The notes: a model not told the origin generated them from the letters alone. Counted from the first letter of the stretch, positions 8,230 through 19,997 are shown. The stretch is DNA of 64,000 bases from Marinifilum flexuosum (GCF_003610555.1 NZ_RAPQ01000008.1:2224490-2288489), one strand, 5' to 3'. Made by a program: numbers and translations.

Positions 8230-10374
8230 CTATTTTTGATGTAATGGGAGAGAAAATGCAAAGCAGGCACCCTTCTGAGATTTATTACAAAACCATATTT
8301 CTCCTCCGTTCATTTCTATAAATTCTTTACAGAGAACAAGACCTAGTCCTGATCCTTTTTCCTGATTGGTTCCTGTTGACGTATAAGTTTCACCGCTTTT
8401 AAAGATTTTTTCGGCAGCTTTATCCGAAAGACCAATACCTGTATCTTTTACTTTTACAACTGCATTATCATTTTGTGTTTCGCTTGAAATGCTTATGGAA
8501 CCTCCCAAAGGAGTAAATTTTATGGCATTGCTAATAAGATTCCCTAGTATCAATTCTATAGAATATTGATCTGTATGAACATTTATCAAATCATTGTATT
8601 CATAAGTCAATTCAATATCTTTCAATTTTGCCGAGCTTATGTAATTGTTAACAGATGCTTCGATTAGCTTGTTTAATGGTAAAGTTTCAGGTTCTACCTT
8701 TATGCTTCCTTGTTGTATTCTGGCCCAGGTTAAAAGATTTTCCAGTAGATTATATGCGCTATGAGAAGAATTTTTAATATCTGATATCTGTAATTTTCTT
8801 TCCTGATCATTTAAGCTATTGTATTCACTATGGAGAAAATCACTAAACCCAATAATCGTATTAAATGGGGATCTTAAATCGTGTGCAATAATTGAAAATA
8901 GCTTGTCCTTTGTTTTATTGGCGATCTCAAGCTCATTTTTTTGTTGTTCAATGATTTGATGTGATCTTTTCTTAATTCTTGCTCTATTAAGAAGGATGCC
9001 TATTAAAACCATTACAAGTAAGGCAAACGCAATTAGAAAGTTTCTAATTTGTGTTTGTTTGGCAGTGTTTAATTGCTGTAATGATAGATCTTTTTTTAGG
9101 TTATCATTCTCTTTTTCTTTCAGCTGAGTTTTAAATTTGGTTTCCAGTTCAGTTATTTGCTTTTGTTTACTTTCATTGAAAACGCTGTCTCTGTGAATCA
9201 ATTCAAGCTCTTTATACTCTAAGGCTTTTTCAAATTTATTTATGCTGGAATAATAATAACTGTAAGCTTTTAATAAATCACTTTTATTGTAATTGATATT
9301 ATATGTTTTGCTTAGTTCGTTGGCTTCTTGCAATGATTCTTTTGCCTTGGCAAACTCCTTTTTATTAATTTGTAAGCGGGCCAGAATAATTAAATTGACA
9401 ATAAGCTGGTTGGATAAATTGTTTTCCCGGTTAATCTTAACAGCTTCATTTAGGTAATAATTTGCATCCTCTACATTATTTAAAAGGTAGTTAGATTGAC
9501 CCAGGTTTGCATATGTTTGAGCAATTTGAAAACGATTATTAATTTTTATGAATGCAGGCAATGCTTTTTCGAAGTAACTTATGGCTTTTTCATGATCTGC
9601 CATTCGACTATAGCATGCTCCAAGATTATTGTAGGCAGTAGCATAGGCAATTGAAATGTCAGTTGAATCTGATAAGGAGATCACCTTCTTGAAATAGTCT
9701 ATTGCACGATTCAGATCTTCATTGTAAAGTAGAGTTGTTCCAATATTTAGAGATAGATTGGTAAGTTGCTTTTTATTATTAGTACTATCCGCAATGTTGT
9801 AGGCTTTTGTGAAATTGGCCAATGCTTCGTTATAATTCCCTTGATTTAAGTAGTTGGCCGCTATGGAGTTTAAACATTTAAGTTGTAAAGCTGCATTCTT
9901 AATATTCAGTGCTCCCTTATATGCTTTGTTTAGATAGAAAAGGGAACTATCACTTACACCTCCCGAGTAATAATAATATCCTTTAAAGAAGGTTGTATAT
10001 AACATTTCTTTTTTCAAACCAGTCTTCTCTGATAGGATGAGTGCCTTATTATTACATTCTATTGCCTTTTTCCTGTTTCCTGAATTAATATAGGCGTAAC
10101 ACAAGTCATTAAGTGCTTTTATTCTTGTGGAATCTATTTCATATATTGCAGCCAAAGAATCAGCTTTTTTAGCATAGAATATTAGCTTGTTCAAATCTTT
10201 GTAATAATATTCTTTAGCTAACTGGCTGTAGATGTGAGCTTTTTCTTCGTCATCCTTTGTAAAGGAGAGAAGCTTACTCAGGCTATCAACTTTATTTTGA
10301 GCTTCGCTAAAATTTGAAAAGCTTAATCCTATAAAAAGAAACAGTAGTAATAATTTATTCATAGAAACCAGCAT
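8230..10374 (-). CDS. TPR-containing sensor histidine kinase
   Basis: 714 aa. N-terminal signal peptide, then a periplasmic array of about seven to eight TPR-like helical pairs (residues ~30-380), a coiled coil, one membrane segment (about 445-463, FLIAFALLVMVLIGILL), a HisKA domain with phospho-acceptor His498 in SIIAHDLRSPF, and an HATPase_c domain with N box (LGNLISNAIKF), G1 (DTGIGL) and G2 (GSGLGL). It should autophosphorylate in response to an unknown periplasmic signal or partner read by the TPRs. No receiver or response regulator is adjacent, so it is an orphan kinase. ATG at 10362 would give a cleaner signal peptide and is a plausible alternative start. Confidence 0.9.
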   Translation of the reverse strand: MLVSMNKLLLLFLFIGLSFSNFSEAQNKVDSLSKLLSFTKDDEEKAHIYSQLAKEYYYKDLNKLIFYAKKADSLAAIYEIDSTRIKALNDLCYAYINSGNRKKAIECNNKALILSEKTGLKKEMLYTTFFKGYYYYSGGVSDSSLFYLNKAYKGALNIKNAALQLKCLNSIAANYLNQGNYNEALANFTKAYNIADSTNNKKQLTNLSLNIGTTLLYNEDLNRAIDYFKKVISLSDSTDISIAYATAYNNLGACYSRMADHEKAISYFEKALPAFIKINNRFQIAQTYANLGQSNYLLNNVEDANYYLNEAVKINRENNLSNQLIVNLIILARLQINKKEFAKAKESLQEANELSKTYNINYNKSDLLKAYSYYYSSINKFEKALEYKELELIHRDSVFNESKQKQITELETKFKTQLKEKENDNLKKDLSLQQLNTAKQTQIRNFLIAFALLVMVLIGILLNRARIKKRSHQIIEQQKNELEIANKTKDKLFSIIAHDLRSPFNTIIGFSDFLHSEYNSLNDQERKLQISDIKNSSHSAYNLLENLLTWARIQQGSIKVEPETLPLNKLIEASVNNYISSAKLKDIELTYEYNDLINVHTDQYSIELILGNLISNAIKFTPLGGSISISSETQNDNAVVKVKDTGIGLSDKAAEKIFKSGETYTSTGTNQEKGSGLGLVLCKEFIEMNGGEIWFCNKSQKGACFAFSLPLHQK

Positions 10375-10424
10375 TTGATATTAATATAGCTATACGCAAA
10401 TATCGACAACTGGTTTAAGTATTT

Positions 10425-10487
10425 TTAAAGAAAATCTAACATGCAATCTTCAATGACAGGATTATTGTTTCCCAGAAGATTGCATGT
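10425..10487 (-). terminator. Probable terminator of the thiamine operon
   Basis: ACATGCAATCTTC (10439-10451) and GAAGATTGCATGT (10475-10487) form a perfect 13-bp stem with a 23-base loop just after the thiF stop. On the reverse strand the stem is followed by a T-rich stretch (AGATTTTCTTT). The loop is long for a classic terminator. Confidence 0.6.
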
Positions 10488-10495
10488 ATCAGGCA

Positions 10496-11200
10496 TTAAT
10501 TTGAAAACTGTATGATGTTAGTATCGTGTGTTAGTGCATCGTAAACCAATAATTTTCCAGAAAGAACTTCTCCAATTTCCAGGATGATTTTAATTACCTC
10601 GCAGGCTTGCATACTCCCGATTATTCCTGGTAAAACTCCAATAACACCCAATGGTAAATTGGATTCATTGGGAGTGTCAGGGAACAAATCGAAATAGGAA
10701 GGACCATTTTTGTAATTAAAGACAGCAATCTGTCCTTCGAATTCTCCAATTGATCCATGAACGAAAGCTTTGTTTTGAGCTTTTGTGATTTTATCGATGC
10801 ATTTTCTGGATTTGAAGTTGTCTGTAGCACCAACTACAATATCATATTTAGAGATGATTTCATCTGCATTATCATCATCCAGCATGAATGGATAGTATGA
10901 TATTTTCACATCGGAATTCAATTGATTTAATGTTGCTTTGGCTTGCTTAGCTTTTGATTTACCAACTTCATTTTCACGGTAAAGGATTTGTCTTTGCAGA
11001 TTGGATAAACTAACCGTATCGGCATCAACAATGCCAATGTTTCCAATGCCTGCAGCAACAAGGTACTGGAGAATGGGAGCACCCAATCCACCTGCTCCAA
11101 CCACCAATACTTTTGCATCCAGCAATTTCTTTTGACCTTCTTCGCCAATTTCTGACAAAATGATGTGCCTGTTGTATCGTTCTCTTTGAATTTCGTTCAT
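10496..11200 (-). CDS. thiF: ThiF/MoeB/HesA-family adenylyltransferase
   Basis: 234 aa. Adenylates the C-terminal glycine of ThiS so that sulfur can be loaded for the thiazole ring. The ATP-binding motif GAGGLG is at residues 35-40, followed by VDADTVSLSNLQRQ and VGATDNF, all typical of the E1-like fold. The zinc-binding cysteine pairs of ThiF/MoeB are missing: the usual YxCLFP reads YFDLFP (169-174), the Cys-containing segment before GVIGVLPG reads NLPLG (181-185), and the C-terminal CxxC tail is absent; the only cysteines are at 134 and 200. Last gene of the operon, 4 bases from thiH. Context makes the ThiF role likely. Confidence 0.85.
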   Translation of the reverse strand: MNEIQRERYNRHIILSEIGEEGQKKLLDAKVLVVGAGGLGAPILQYLVAAGIGNIGIVDADTVSLSNLQRQILYRENEVGKSKAKQAKATLNQLNSDVKISYYPFMLDDDNADEIISKYDIVVGATDNFKSRKCIDKITKAQNKAFVHGSIGEFEGQIAVFNYKNGPSYFDLFPDTPNESNLPLGVIGVLPGIIGSMQACEVIKIILEIGEVLSGKLLVYDALTHDTNIIQFSN

Positions 11201-11204
11201 ATGG

Positions 11205-12326
11205 TTACAGTTGCATAAAATTATCCCAGTCCTTCCAAACTACTTCATATCCTTTGGATTGAATCATTTCTGCAATTTCAGAAGGGCTACGATCATCATT
11301 GATTGAGAATTGCTCTAATGATTCTTCCTTGTTCGAATATCCACCCGGATTGGTTTTAGAGCCGGCACTAAATGATGTAGCACCCAGTTGTAGCATATTG
11401 TCCCTGAACTCTTCGCTTTCACGTGTCGATAATGAGATCTCCACTTGATGGTTAAAGAGGCGATAGGCGGTTATCAGTTGTACCAAATCTTTTTGCCTTG
11501 TTTCGTAATTGGGCTGAAATCCACCTGCATGAGGACGAAGTCTTGGAAAAGAAATAGAATACTTACTTTTCCAATAGCTTCTCTCCAAATATTGAAGGTG
11601 AAGGGCTGTGAAGAAAGTATCAACACGCCAATCTTCCAATCCCAAGAGGCAACCCAATCCCACTTTGTGAACTCCGGCCTGACCTAATCTGTCTGGCGTC
11701 TCCAATCGATATTGATAGTTCGATTTTTTACCAGCAGGGTGGTATTTTTTGTAATTCAATTCGTTATAGGTTTCCTGGTAGATGTATACCGTATTCAATC
11801 CTTTATGAGTTAATTTCTTGTACTCATCAGTTGACAGCGGTTGTGCTTCAAGCGAAATCAACGAGAATTGATCCTTAATGTTATCCATCATTTCCCCTAT
11901 GTAATCGCACCCGCAGTTTTTCTGATCTTCGCCACTCACAAGCAAGATATGTTCGAAACCCAGCTTCTTGATTTCCTTGACTTCCTGCTTTATTTCTTTC
12001 GAGTTAAGTATTTTGCGATCAAATTTGTTCTTGTGATTGAATCCACAGTAAACACATGTGTTGGTGCAGGAATTCGAGATATACAATGGAATGTACATCT
12101 GAATACATTTGCCAAATCGCTTTTGTGTAAGCTGCATGCTTTTTTGTGCCATTGTCTCCAAATAAGCAGATGCAGCAGGGGAGATGAGTGCCTGAAAATC
12201 ATTTAAATCTATTTTTTCCTTTTCCAAAGCTTGTTTTACATCTGCTTCGGTTTTGGAATAGATTTGATTTTTTACTTCATCCCAATTGTATTTTTGTATT
12301 TCGTTGTAGAAACTCATTTTAAGCAC
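11205..12326 (-). CDS. thiH: 2-iminoacetate synthase (tyrosine lyase), radical SAM
   Basis: 373 aa, normal length. Cleaves tyrosine to dehydroglycine and p-cresol using SAM and a [4Fe-4S] cluster, providing the glycine-derived part of thiazole; an oxygen-sensitive route that fits an anaerobe. The CxxxCxxC cluster motif is CTNTCVYC at residues 87-94, with VSGEDQK, SLEAQPLS and SFPRLRPHAGGF further on, as in ThiH. The first ATG is used; Met4 is an alternative. It lies 8 bases after thiG and 4 before thiF. Confidence 0.94.
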   Translation of the reverse strand: MLKMSFYNEIQKYNWDEVKNQIYSKTEADVKQALEKEKIDLNDFQALISPAASAYLETMAQKSMQLTQKRFGKCIQMYIPLYISNSCTNTCVYCGFNHKNKFDRKILNSKEIKQEVKEIKKLGFEHILLVSGEDQKNCGCDYIGEMMDNIKDQFSLISLEAQPLSTDEYKKLTHKGLNTVYIYQETYNELNYKKYHPAGKKSNYQYRLETPDRLGQAGVHKVGLGCLLGLEDWRVDTFFTALHLQYLERSYWKSKYSISFPRLRPHAGGFQPNYETRQKDLVQLITAYRLFNHQVEISLSTRESEEFRDNMLQLGATSFSAGSKTNPGGYSNKEESLEQFSINDDRSPSEIAEMIQSKGYEVVWKDWDNFMQL

Positions 12327-12334
12327 TTAATAGG

Positions 12335-13111
12335 TTAATCCAAATTTTCAAGGAAAGCAGTTAAAGGGCTGCTGGCATTGGCACCAACTGATTGTTCCGC
12401 TAATTTTGCTTCATAAGCCATTCTACCAGCTTCAACTGCCATTTTAAAAGCTTTAGCCATTTCAACTGGATTTGGAGAAACAGCAATTGCGGTATTTACC
12501 AGTACTGCATCGGCACCAATTTCCATAGCTGCAGCAGCATGCGATGGAGCCCCAATTCCCGCATCAACCACCACGGGAACATTGCTTTGTTTAATGATGA
12601 TTTTTAGGAAATCGATGGTTTGCAGACCATTGTTTGACCCAATTGGAGACCCTAAAGGCATTACAGCTGCAGTTCCAACCTCTTCCAGTTTTTTACAAAG
12701 AACAGGATCAGCTTGTACATAGGGTAAAACATGAAATCCTAGTTTTACCAATTCTTCGGCTGCTTTTAAAGTTTCTTCTCCATCGGGAAGTAAGTATTTG
12801 GGATCGGGATGAATTTCCAATTTAAGCCAGTTGGTTTCCAGCGCTTCTCGTGCCAATTGAGCTGCAAATATGGCTTCCTTTGCATTTCGCACTCCAGAGG
12901 TGTTTGGCAGTAAATTAACTCCAGGAATATTTAAATGCTGTAACATGTTGTCATTAGCATCTTCAATATCTATTCTTTTTAGTGCCATGGTTACCAGTTC
13001 CGATCCGGAAGCTGTAATGGCTTGTTTCATGATTTCGTTTGAGCTGAACTTTCCGGTTCCTGTGAACAAACGAGATTTGAATATTTTATCTCCTAATTTT
13101 AAATTATTCAT
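12335..13111 (-). CDS. thiG: Thiazole synthase
   Basis: 258 aa, full length. Condenses deoxyxylulose phosphate, dehydroglycine and ThiS-thiocarboxylate into thiazole phosphate. The Schiff-base lysine is Lys45 in MALKRID, and the phosphate-binding stretches [24 protein letters not shown] and [11 protein letters not shown] are all present. Its start overlaps the thiE stop by 8 bases, implying translational coupling. Confidence 0.95.
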   Translation of the reverse strand: MNNLKLGDKIFKSRLFTGTGKFSSNEIMKQAITASGSELVTMALKRIDIEDANDNMLQHLNIPGVNLLPNTSGVRNAKEAIFAAQLAREALETNWLKLEIHPDPKYLLPDGEETLKAAEELVKLGFHVLPYVQADPVLCKKLEEVGTAAVMPLGSPIGSNNGLQTIDFLKIIIKQSNVPVVVDAGIGAPSHAAAAMEIGADAVLVNTAIAVSPNPVEMAKAFKMAVEAGRMAYEAKLAEQSVGANASSPLTAFLENLD

Positions 13112-13712
13112 GAGTTTGGTTGTTTAGTATTTTTAATAAAGCTCCAGAAATGGCAACTCCATATAGTCCTTCCTTGCTTAGCATTTCAATTTCATCCAAT
13201 AGGATTCCACCAACGGCAATTATTGGAATATGGATCTTCTTTTCATTCATCTGTTTGATGATTTCTTTGTATCCATCAACTCCCACTATAGGACTTAAAT
13301 TCTTTTTGGTAGTGGTGTGTCTGTATGGGCCTAGTCCAACATAGTCTGCACCACGAGATTTTTGCAAAAGGATATCCTCGAATGTATTGGCAGTTCCTCC
13401 AATGATGATATCATCACCTAAAATTTGTCTAGCTTCATCAATAGACGTATCATTCAGGCCAAGATGAACAGCATGAGCACCAATTTCCTTTGCGATTTCT
13501 ATGGAATCGTTAATGATTAAAGTGCGATCGAACTGCCCGGCATATTGTAGAGCCAATGTAGCTTCCTTTAATATGTCATTCGAACAACTATCTTTCATTC
13601 TGATTTGAACAGCTTCCATGCCTTGCTCAAAAGCCAGGCGCGCTTGATCAGAATGAGATAATTTTGAATGATCTTGTGTTATGTATTGAATTTTAGGAAT
13701 TGCTCTTTTCAT
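13104..13712 (-). CDS. thiE: Thiamine-phosphate synthase
   Basis: 202 aa. Joins HMP-pyrophosphate and thiazole phosphate to thiamine phosphate. Typical ThiE blocks are QIRMKD near residue 36, [10 protein letters not shown] near 70, HLGLND near 87, and [16 protein letters not shown] near 122. It overlaps both the upstream tenI-like gene (20 bases) and thiG (8 bases). Of the two ThiE-like proteins in this operon, this one keeps the motifs expected for catalysis and is the likely synthase. Confidence 0.92.
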   Translation of the reverse strand: MKRAIPKIQYITQDHSKLSHSDQARLAFEQGMEAVQIRMKDSCSNDILKEATLALQYAGQFDRTLIINDSIEIAKEIGAHAVHLGLNDTSIDEARQILGDDIIIGGTANTFEDILLQKSRGADYVGLGPYRHTTTKKNLSPIVGVDGYKEIIKQMNEKKIHIPIIAVGGILLDEIEMLSKEGLYGVAISGALLKILNNQTHE

Positions 13713-14319
13713 ATAAATTATGGATTGTTGAATGTATTTCTCTGAAATTTGATGATATCAAATCTTGATTTTTAAATGGATCTCTCGTCCAAACTGCTCC
13801 CAATACAACAAGCCCATCGAATTGTAATTCTTTTATTGTTGATACATTGCTTGTTTCTATACCTCCAAGTGCATAGATTTGGATTGGTCTGGATTCTTTC
13901 AGAAACATTTTAATTTCTTCCATATTCAGATTTCCCTGGTATCCTGGTTTTGAAATGCTTTCAAAAATCGGACTCAAATAAACATAGTCGAATACCTTGC
14001 CTAAGGATTTGATTTCCCGAATGGAATGACATGAGGTTCCTTTTCGGATACCTGTTGCCAATTGTTTTGCATGCTCTCTTTTTGCTCCCGAGAAATGTAT
14101 TCCCTTCAGCTTGAAGTTTGAAAAGACTTCTATTTCGTTGTGCAATACAATTTTTGCATGCAACGCTTCCGGGATTTCATCCAGGTAATCAATCAATTCC
14201 TGTTCCGAAGCTTTAGGTTTACGAAGATGAAAGGTGAAGTTATAACGATCCAGTAAAGAGGAAACAATTACGGTTTCCCCTTTAAAAAAATCAGGATGTG
14301 AAATCAAAATTAGCTCCAT
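13693..14319 (-). CDS. Second ThiE/TenI-like protein
   Basis: 208 aa with the TIM-barrel layout of ThiE/TenI: FHLRKP, KIVLHN, GIHFSGAKREHA, GTSCHSIREIKSL, DYVYLSPIFESISKPGY and IYALGGIETSNV. The HFSGAKR and CHS segments are closer to TenI/ThiE2 than to synthase ThiE. TenI-type proteins can aromatise the thiazole product; that role is inference. I chose ATG at 14319, 4 bases after the thiC stop; the frame is open farther upstream but only inside thiC. Confidence 0.82.
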   Translation of the reverse strand: MELILISHPDFFKGETVIVSSLLDRYNFTFHLRKPKASEQELIDYLDEIPEALHAKIVLHNEIEVFSNFKLKGIHFSGAKREHAKQLATGIRKGTSCHSIREIKSLGKVFDYVYLSPIFESISKPGYQGNLNMEEIKMFLKESRPIQIYALGGIETSNVSTIKELQFDGLVVLGAVWTRDPFKNQDLISSNFREIHSTIHNLYEKSNS

Positions 14320-14323
14320 TGTA

Positions 14324-16138
<1,815 letters not shown>

Positions 16139-16215
16139 TTAATTGTTCTTCTTGCATTAGAAGAGGCAATTAAGCGACAGAAGAATATTGAAAGTTTAAG
16201 CAGTGAAACCTGGAA

Positions 16216-16419
16216 TCATCCACCTTTTGTAGCCGAAACAATCAAAACTTTGTCGTTTTCCTGAAGTTGGTGAGATTCCCAATCCTGTTTTTTCACTACA
16301 CAATTGTTTACTGCTACTGCAATACCTTTTTGATCCACGTATTCAGTCACCGATAAAAGTGTAAACAACGAAGCACAATCATCCAAAGCAATTGGATTAC
16401 CATTACAAAAAATGTTCAT
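16216..16419 (-). CDS. thiS: Sulfur carrier protein ThiS
   Basis: 67 aa ubiquitin-like protein ending in the obligatory Gly-Gly (ATKGG) that is adenylated by ThiF and thiocarboxylated for ThiG. The fold pattern MNIFCNGNPI, ALDDCASLFTLLS and VAVNNCVVKKQDWESHQLQENDK-type strand/helix order fits ThiS. I chose ATG at 16419, which gives the family N-terminus; the open frame reaches 16461 only into the riboswitch region. First gene of the operon, about 42 bases after the TPP riboswitch. Confidence 0.92.
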   Translation of the reverse strand: MNIFCNGNPIALDDCASLFTLLSVTEYVDQKGIAVAVNNCVVKKQDWESHQLQENDKVLIVSATKGG

Positions 16420-16458
16420 TTCAAAAAAGATTACAGGAGTAGAAACAGGAGATACATA

Positions 16459-16526
16459 CATCCCTTGGCAGCATTACTTGCCCAGGTTCATAGGGTATAA
16501 TCTCAGCCGTTACAGGCACCCCTTGT
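16459..16526 (-). promoter_or_regulatory. TPP riboswitch (THI element)
   Basis: On the reverse strand the conserved elements occur in order: GGGGTGCC, GGCTGAGATTATACCC, GAACCTG, GTAATGCTGCC and AGGGATGT. These are the P1, J2/J3 pyrimidine-binding CTGAGA and pyrophosphate-binding ACCTG...GTAATGC parts of the TPP aptamer. It precedes thiS by about 42 bases and should repress the whole thi operon when thiamine pyrophosphate is abundant. Confidence 0.95.
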
Positions 16527-16538
16527 TAATAATGTTGA

Positions 16539-16546
16539 CAAACTTA
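16539..16546 (-). promoter_or_regulatory. Possible -7 promoter element of the thi operon
   Basis: TAAGTTTG on the reverse strand matches TAnnTTTG exactly and would start transcription roughly 10 bases before the riboswitch. The -33 box is not evident. Confidence 0.45.
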
Positions 16547-16636
16547 AATGAAATATTTTGAATTTCTACTGTAAACGATTGAAAAAATTATTGAAGTGAT
16601 TTTATTATGGTGATATTCAGAAGAATAAAATGTTAT

Positions 16637-17356
16637 TTATTTTATTCTTTCCTCTTCTTCAATTTCTCTTGCTTTGGATAAGGATGTAGCTACCAAACCA
16701 GCCGGAACCGTAACAACACCTACACCAATTAGTAATACAAAAAATGTAAAAATCTTACCTCCTGCAGTAATCGGGTAAACATCTCCATAGCCAACTGTGG
16801 TAAGAGTAACAATGGCCCACCACAAGCTATGAAATACCGAAGCGAATACTTTGGGTTGGGCCTCGTTTTCGAAAAAGTATATGCCTGCTGCAGATAAAAA
16901 TATTAAGATACCTGTTACGATAAAGAACAGAATGATTTCTTCTTTTACAATTTTAGCTGCAATATGAAATCGGTGTAAAGCTCTATTGTATCGTATCAAC
17001 TTTAATGTTCGGAACACTCTAAAGATTCTGAATGCACGAATTGCTCTAAAATCCAAAGTTCCTCTAAGGTAAAAAGGTAGTATGGCTAATAGATCAATAA
17101 TTCCATAGAAACTGAAGATGTAAGAAAGTGGTCGTTTCGAAACCAAAATTCTAAGGATGTATTCAGCCGAAAATATAATGATACAGAAGATCTCAAAATA
17201 TTCCAGAAACTTTACTACATGAGGAGAATTGTTAGGCAATGTTTCCACTGAAAATGAAATCAGCGAAAGCATAATTAGAGTTTGAATAAAATAGTCGAAT
17301 ATTTTTCCCCGTTTGCTTGTGTTATCTTCTACAATATTTCTAATTGTTTCCTTCAT
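16637..17356 (-). CDS. Voltage-gated-type potassium channel
   Basis: 239 aa six-transmembrane channel subunit. Segments S1-S3 span about residues 18-100; S4 carries regularly spaced arginines (RAIRAFRIFRVFRTLKLIR, about 104-122); the pore helix is followed by the selectivity filter TVGYGD near residue 190; S6 ends before a short charged tail. It should form a tetrameric inner-membrane K+ channel gated by voltage. I chose ATG at 17356 (MKETIRNI) rather than the far start at 17437, which adds an atypical hydrophobic leader. Monocistronic, divergent from the following receptor gene. Confidence 0.9.
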   Translation of the reverse strand: MKETIRNIVEDNTSKRGKIFDYFIQTLIMLSLISFSVETLPNNSPHVVKFLEYFEIFCIIIFSAEYILRILVSKRPLSYIFSFYGIIDLLAILPFYLRGTLDFRAIRAFRIFRVFRTLKLIRYNRALHRFHIAAKIVKEEIILFFIVTGILIFLSAAGIYFFENEAQPKVFASVFHSLWWAIVTLTTVGYGDVYPITAGGKIFTFFVLLIGVGVVTVPAGLVATSLSKAREIEEEERIK

Positions 17357-17629
17357 TATGAAATAGAATTTTTTACCAGATGATGATTTAATTTTGAGAA
17401 GAGGAAGATATGCAAAATAATAAAAGAAACAGTTCAATTCCAGGAAATCATACTGCGCAAATCATGTTACAATTGCTTAACTTAGGTATTTTTCGTTATG
17501 CTATGAACAAACAGCAAAGAAAAACTGTTTTATCAGATAGTACAATCGGTTAATATGTCCAAATGAAATAAGCATGATTATTTTGATATTGCGGCTTTTA
17601 TTTGACAACTAAAAGAAAATTATAAACAG

Positions 17630-19975
17630 ATGAAACGGATCCTAAGTTTACTCTTTTTTCTAATCTCTTTCGACTTGTCTGCTCAACTTTTTGTGGAACT
17701 TACAGGATATGTTACAGATGAAACAGGAATGGTACTAATTGGTGCATCAGTTTATCTTGAAAATACAACGCAAGGTGCTATTACCAATGAGAATGGATAT
17801 TACCAGATTACCAAAGTAAAGCCTGGATCCTATAACTTGGTGGCAAGTTATTTGGGATACAAAGGGCAAACGCGTTACAATATTGATATCAAATCAGTAG
17901 GAAACCAGGAGTATAATTTTATTCTGGAAGAGGCCTTAACCAATCTTTCGGAAGTAACGGTTTCCAATCAGAATAAGATTACACGCCCCAGGGAAACCCC
18001 ACTTTCCACACAAACTTTATCAGCGGTTGAAATTGCCACCTATCCAGGAGGAAACAATGATGTGGTGCGTGTTGCACAAACATTTCCCGGCATATCTCCA
18101 TCGCCGGGAGGTTTTCGAAATGATCTGATCATTCGCGGAGGAGCACCCAACGAATCGGTTTATTATTTGGATGGAATAGAGATTCCCAATATCAATCACT
18201 TTAGCACACAGGGAAGCTCGGGCGGTCCGGTTGGCATGTTGAATGTATCCTTTATTGATGATGTAATGCTTTCGACCTCGGCATTTGGCAGTCAGTACGA
18301 CAATGCACTATCCGGAGTACTGCAATTCAGTCAGCGGGAAGGAAGCCGATCTTCCTATCACACCAACTTTCGCTTGAGTGCCAGCGAGGCTGCCTTAACT
18401 CATGAAGGTCCATTGTTTAAAAAGGAAAAAGATCAGAGTAAAACCAGTTACATGATCTCAGTACGAAGGTCTTACCTTCAGTTTTTATTCGAATTGATAG
18501 GATTGCCAATACGTCCCGACTATTGGGATTACCAATACAAAGTCACACACAGAATTGACAAATACAATACCATAAATTTGATTGGATTGGGATCGATTGA
18601 CGATTTTGCTGTAGATGACAGTGGAGACATTGAAGGAGATGAATTATCGATACTGGAGCAAGCTCCTTTTATCGAGCAGCAAAGCAACACCATTGGATTA
18701 AGTTGGAGACAGCGATTTAAGACAGGCAAAGGCTTTATGCAGACCAGTATCAGCAATAATGTCTTAAAGAACGATTTCTCGCGTTATGAAGACAATCGAA
18801 ATCAAAGCGGTCTGTACTTTAGAAATGATTCGCGCGAGCAGGAAACCAAACTTCGTTGGGCGGTAACAAGCTTTAAAAAGGATTGGAAGTTTCAAACTGG
18901 TTTGAATCTGCAGTACAGCGATTACGAAAACAAAACCTTTGATTTGAACGACAATTATGCCTACGAAACCGAAATTGATTTCATGAAGTATGGTGGATTT
19001 GTCAACATTACGCGAAGCTTTCTTGATGAACGAATGGATCTTTCTTTCGGCTTGCGCATGGATGGAGACAGTTTTACCAAAGGAAACGCTTTGCTTTCGA
19101 CCTTATCGCCTCGAATGGCTTTATCTTACGAGTTTGTGGATGATTGGAAATTGAAAGCTTCGGTGGGAAGGTATTACAAAATTGCACCTTATACCATACT
19201 GGGATACCAGGAAAATGGAAACTTTGTGAACAAAGATGCAGACTACACCAGAAGCGATCACTTTGTGCTTGGACTGGAAAGAATACTAGGACCAGCAGCC
19301 AGTATTAGTTTAGAGGCATTTTACAAGAAGTATGAGGATTATCCGGTATCCATAGCAGATCAGGTATCCTTGGCCAACAAAGGTGCCGATTTTGAGGTAT
19401 TGGGTAACGAAGCGGTTGAAACAGTAGGAAAGGGCAGAAGTTATGGACTGGAATTGCAGTTTCAGCAAAAGCTGAGCAAGCGCTTCTATGGATTGTTTGC
19501 CTATACCTTTTTCTATAGTGAGTTTACAGGATTCGATCGCAGTAAATATTTGCCATCAGTTTGGGACAGCCGTCACTTGTTGTCATTTACAGGAGGATAC
19601 AAACTCAAGAAAAACTGGGAAATTAGTGCGCGTTACCGTTTTGCAGGCGAAACACCAATTGTGCCAACCAATTTGGATGAAACATTGAATCGCTATCCCG
19701 AAATAGTTTTGGATTACAGTCGAATGGGAGAGGACAAATTGGGTGTTTTCAGCGAGTTGGATGTACGAATCGATAAAAAGTACAACTTCAAGAAGCTATC
19801 CCTTGAATTTTTCCTGGAGATACAAAACCTTCTAAAGCATAAAACACCCGAAGCACCTGAGTACATTCTGGCAAGAGATGAGAATGGAGAGATCGCAGAT
19901 CCAAGAAGTTTGGAGCAGGTGGTAGAAGAGGAAGGATCACCAATTCCTACCATTGGTATTGTGATTGATTTTTAA
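17630..19975 (+). CDS. TonB-dependent receptor with CarboxypepD-regulatory-like domain
   Basis: 781 aa outer-membrane receptor. Signal peptide to about residue 18, a carboxypeptidase regulatory-like beta-sandwich (about 25-110, GYVTDETGMVLIGASVYL), a plug domain (about 120-245, with RVAQTFPGIS and LIIRGGAPNESVYYLDGIEI), then a beta-barrel of alternating aromatic strands. No SusD-like partner follows, so a polysaccharide system is not indicated; the substrate is unknown. No cobalamin riboswitch is visible upstream. Confidence 0.9.
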   Translation: MKRILSLLFFLISFDLSAQLFVELTGYVTDETGMVLIGASVYLENTTQGAITNENGYYQITKVKPGSYNLVASYLGYKGQTRYNIDIKSVGNQEYNFILEEALTNLSEVTVSNQNKITRPRETPLSTQTLSAVEIATYPGGNNDVVRVAQTFPGISPSPGGFRNDLIIRGGAPNESVYYLDGIEIPNINHFSTQGSSGGPVGMLNVSFIDDVMLSTSAFGSQYDNALSGVLQFSQREGSRSSYHTNFRLSASEAALTHEGPLFKKEKDQSKTSYMISVRRSYLQFLFELIGLPIRPDYWDYQYKVTHRIDKYNTINLIGLGSIDDFAVDDSGDIEGDELSILEQAPFIEQQSNTIGLSWRQRFKTGKGFMQTSISNNVLKNDFSRYEDNRNQSGLYFRNDSREQETKLRWAVTSFKKDWKFQTGLNLQYSDYENKTFDLNDNYAYETEIDFMKYGGFVNITRSFLDERMDLSFGLRMDGDSFTKGNALLSTLSPRMALSYEFVDDWKLKASVGRYYKIAPYTILGYQENGNFVNKDADYTRSDHFVLGLERILGPAASISLEAFYKKYEDYPVSIADQVSLANKGADFEVLGNEAVETVGKGRSYGLELQFQQKLSKRFYGLFAYTFFYSEFTGFDRSKYLPSVWDSRHLLSFTGGYKLKKNWEISARYRFAGETPIVPTNLDETLNRYPEIVLDYSRMGEDKLGVFSELDVRIDKKYNFKKLSLEFFLEIQNLLKHKTPEAPEYILARDENGEIADPRSLEQVVEEEGSPIPTIGIVIDF

Positions 19976-19997
19976 TGCTATCATCCTGTATCTACAT

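Noticed and set aside
17438-17629. Cobalamin riboswitch before the TonB-dependent receptor
   Set aside because: No B12-box-like conserved segment is visible in the 190-base leader.
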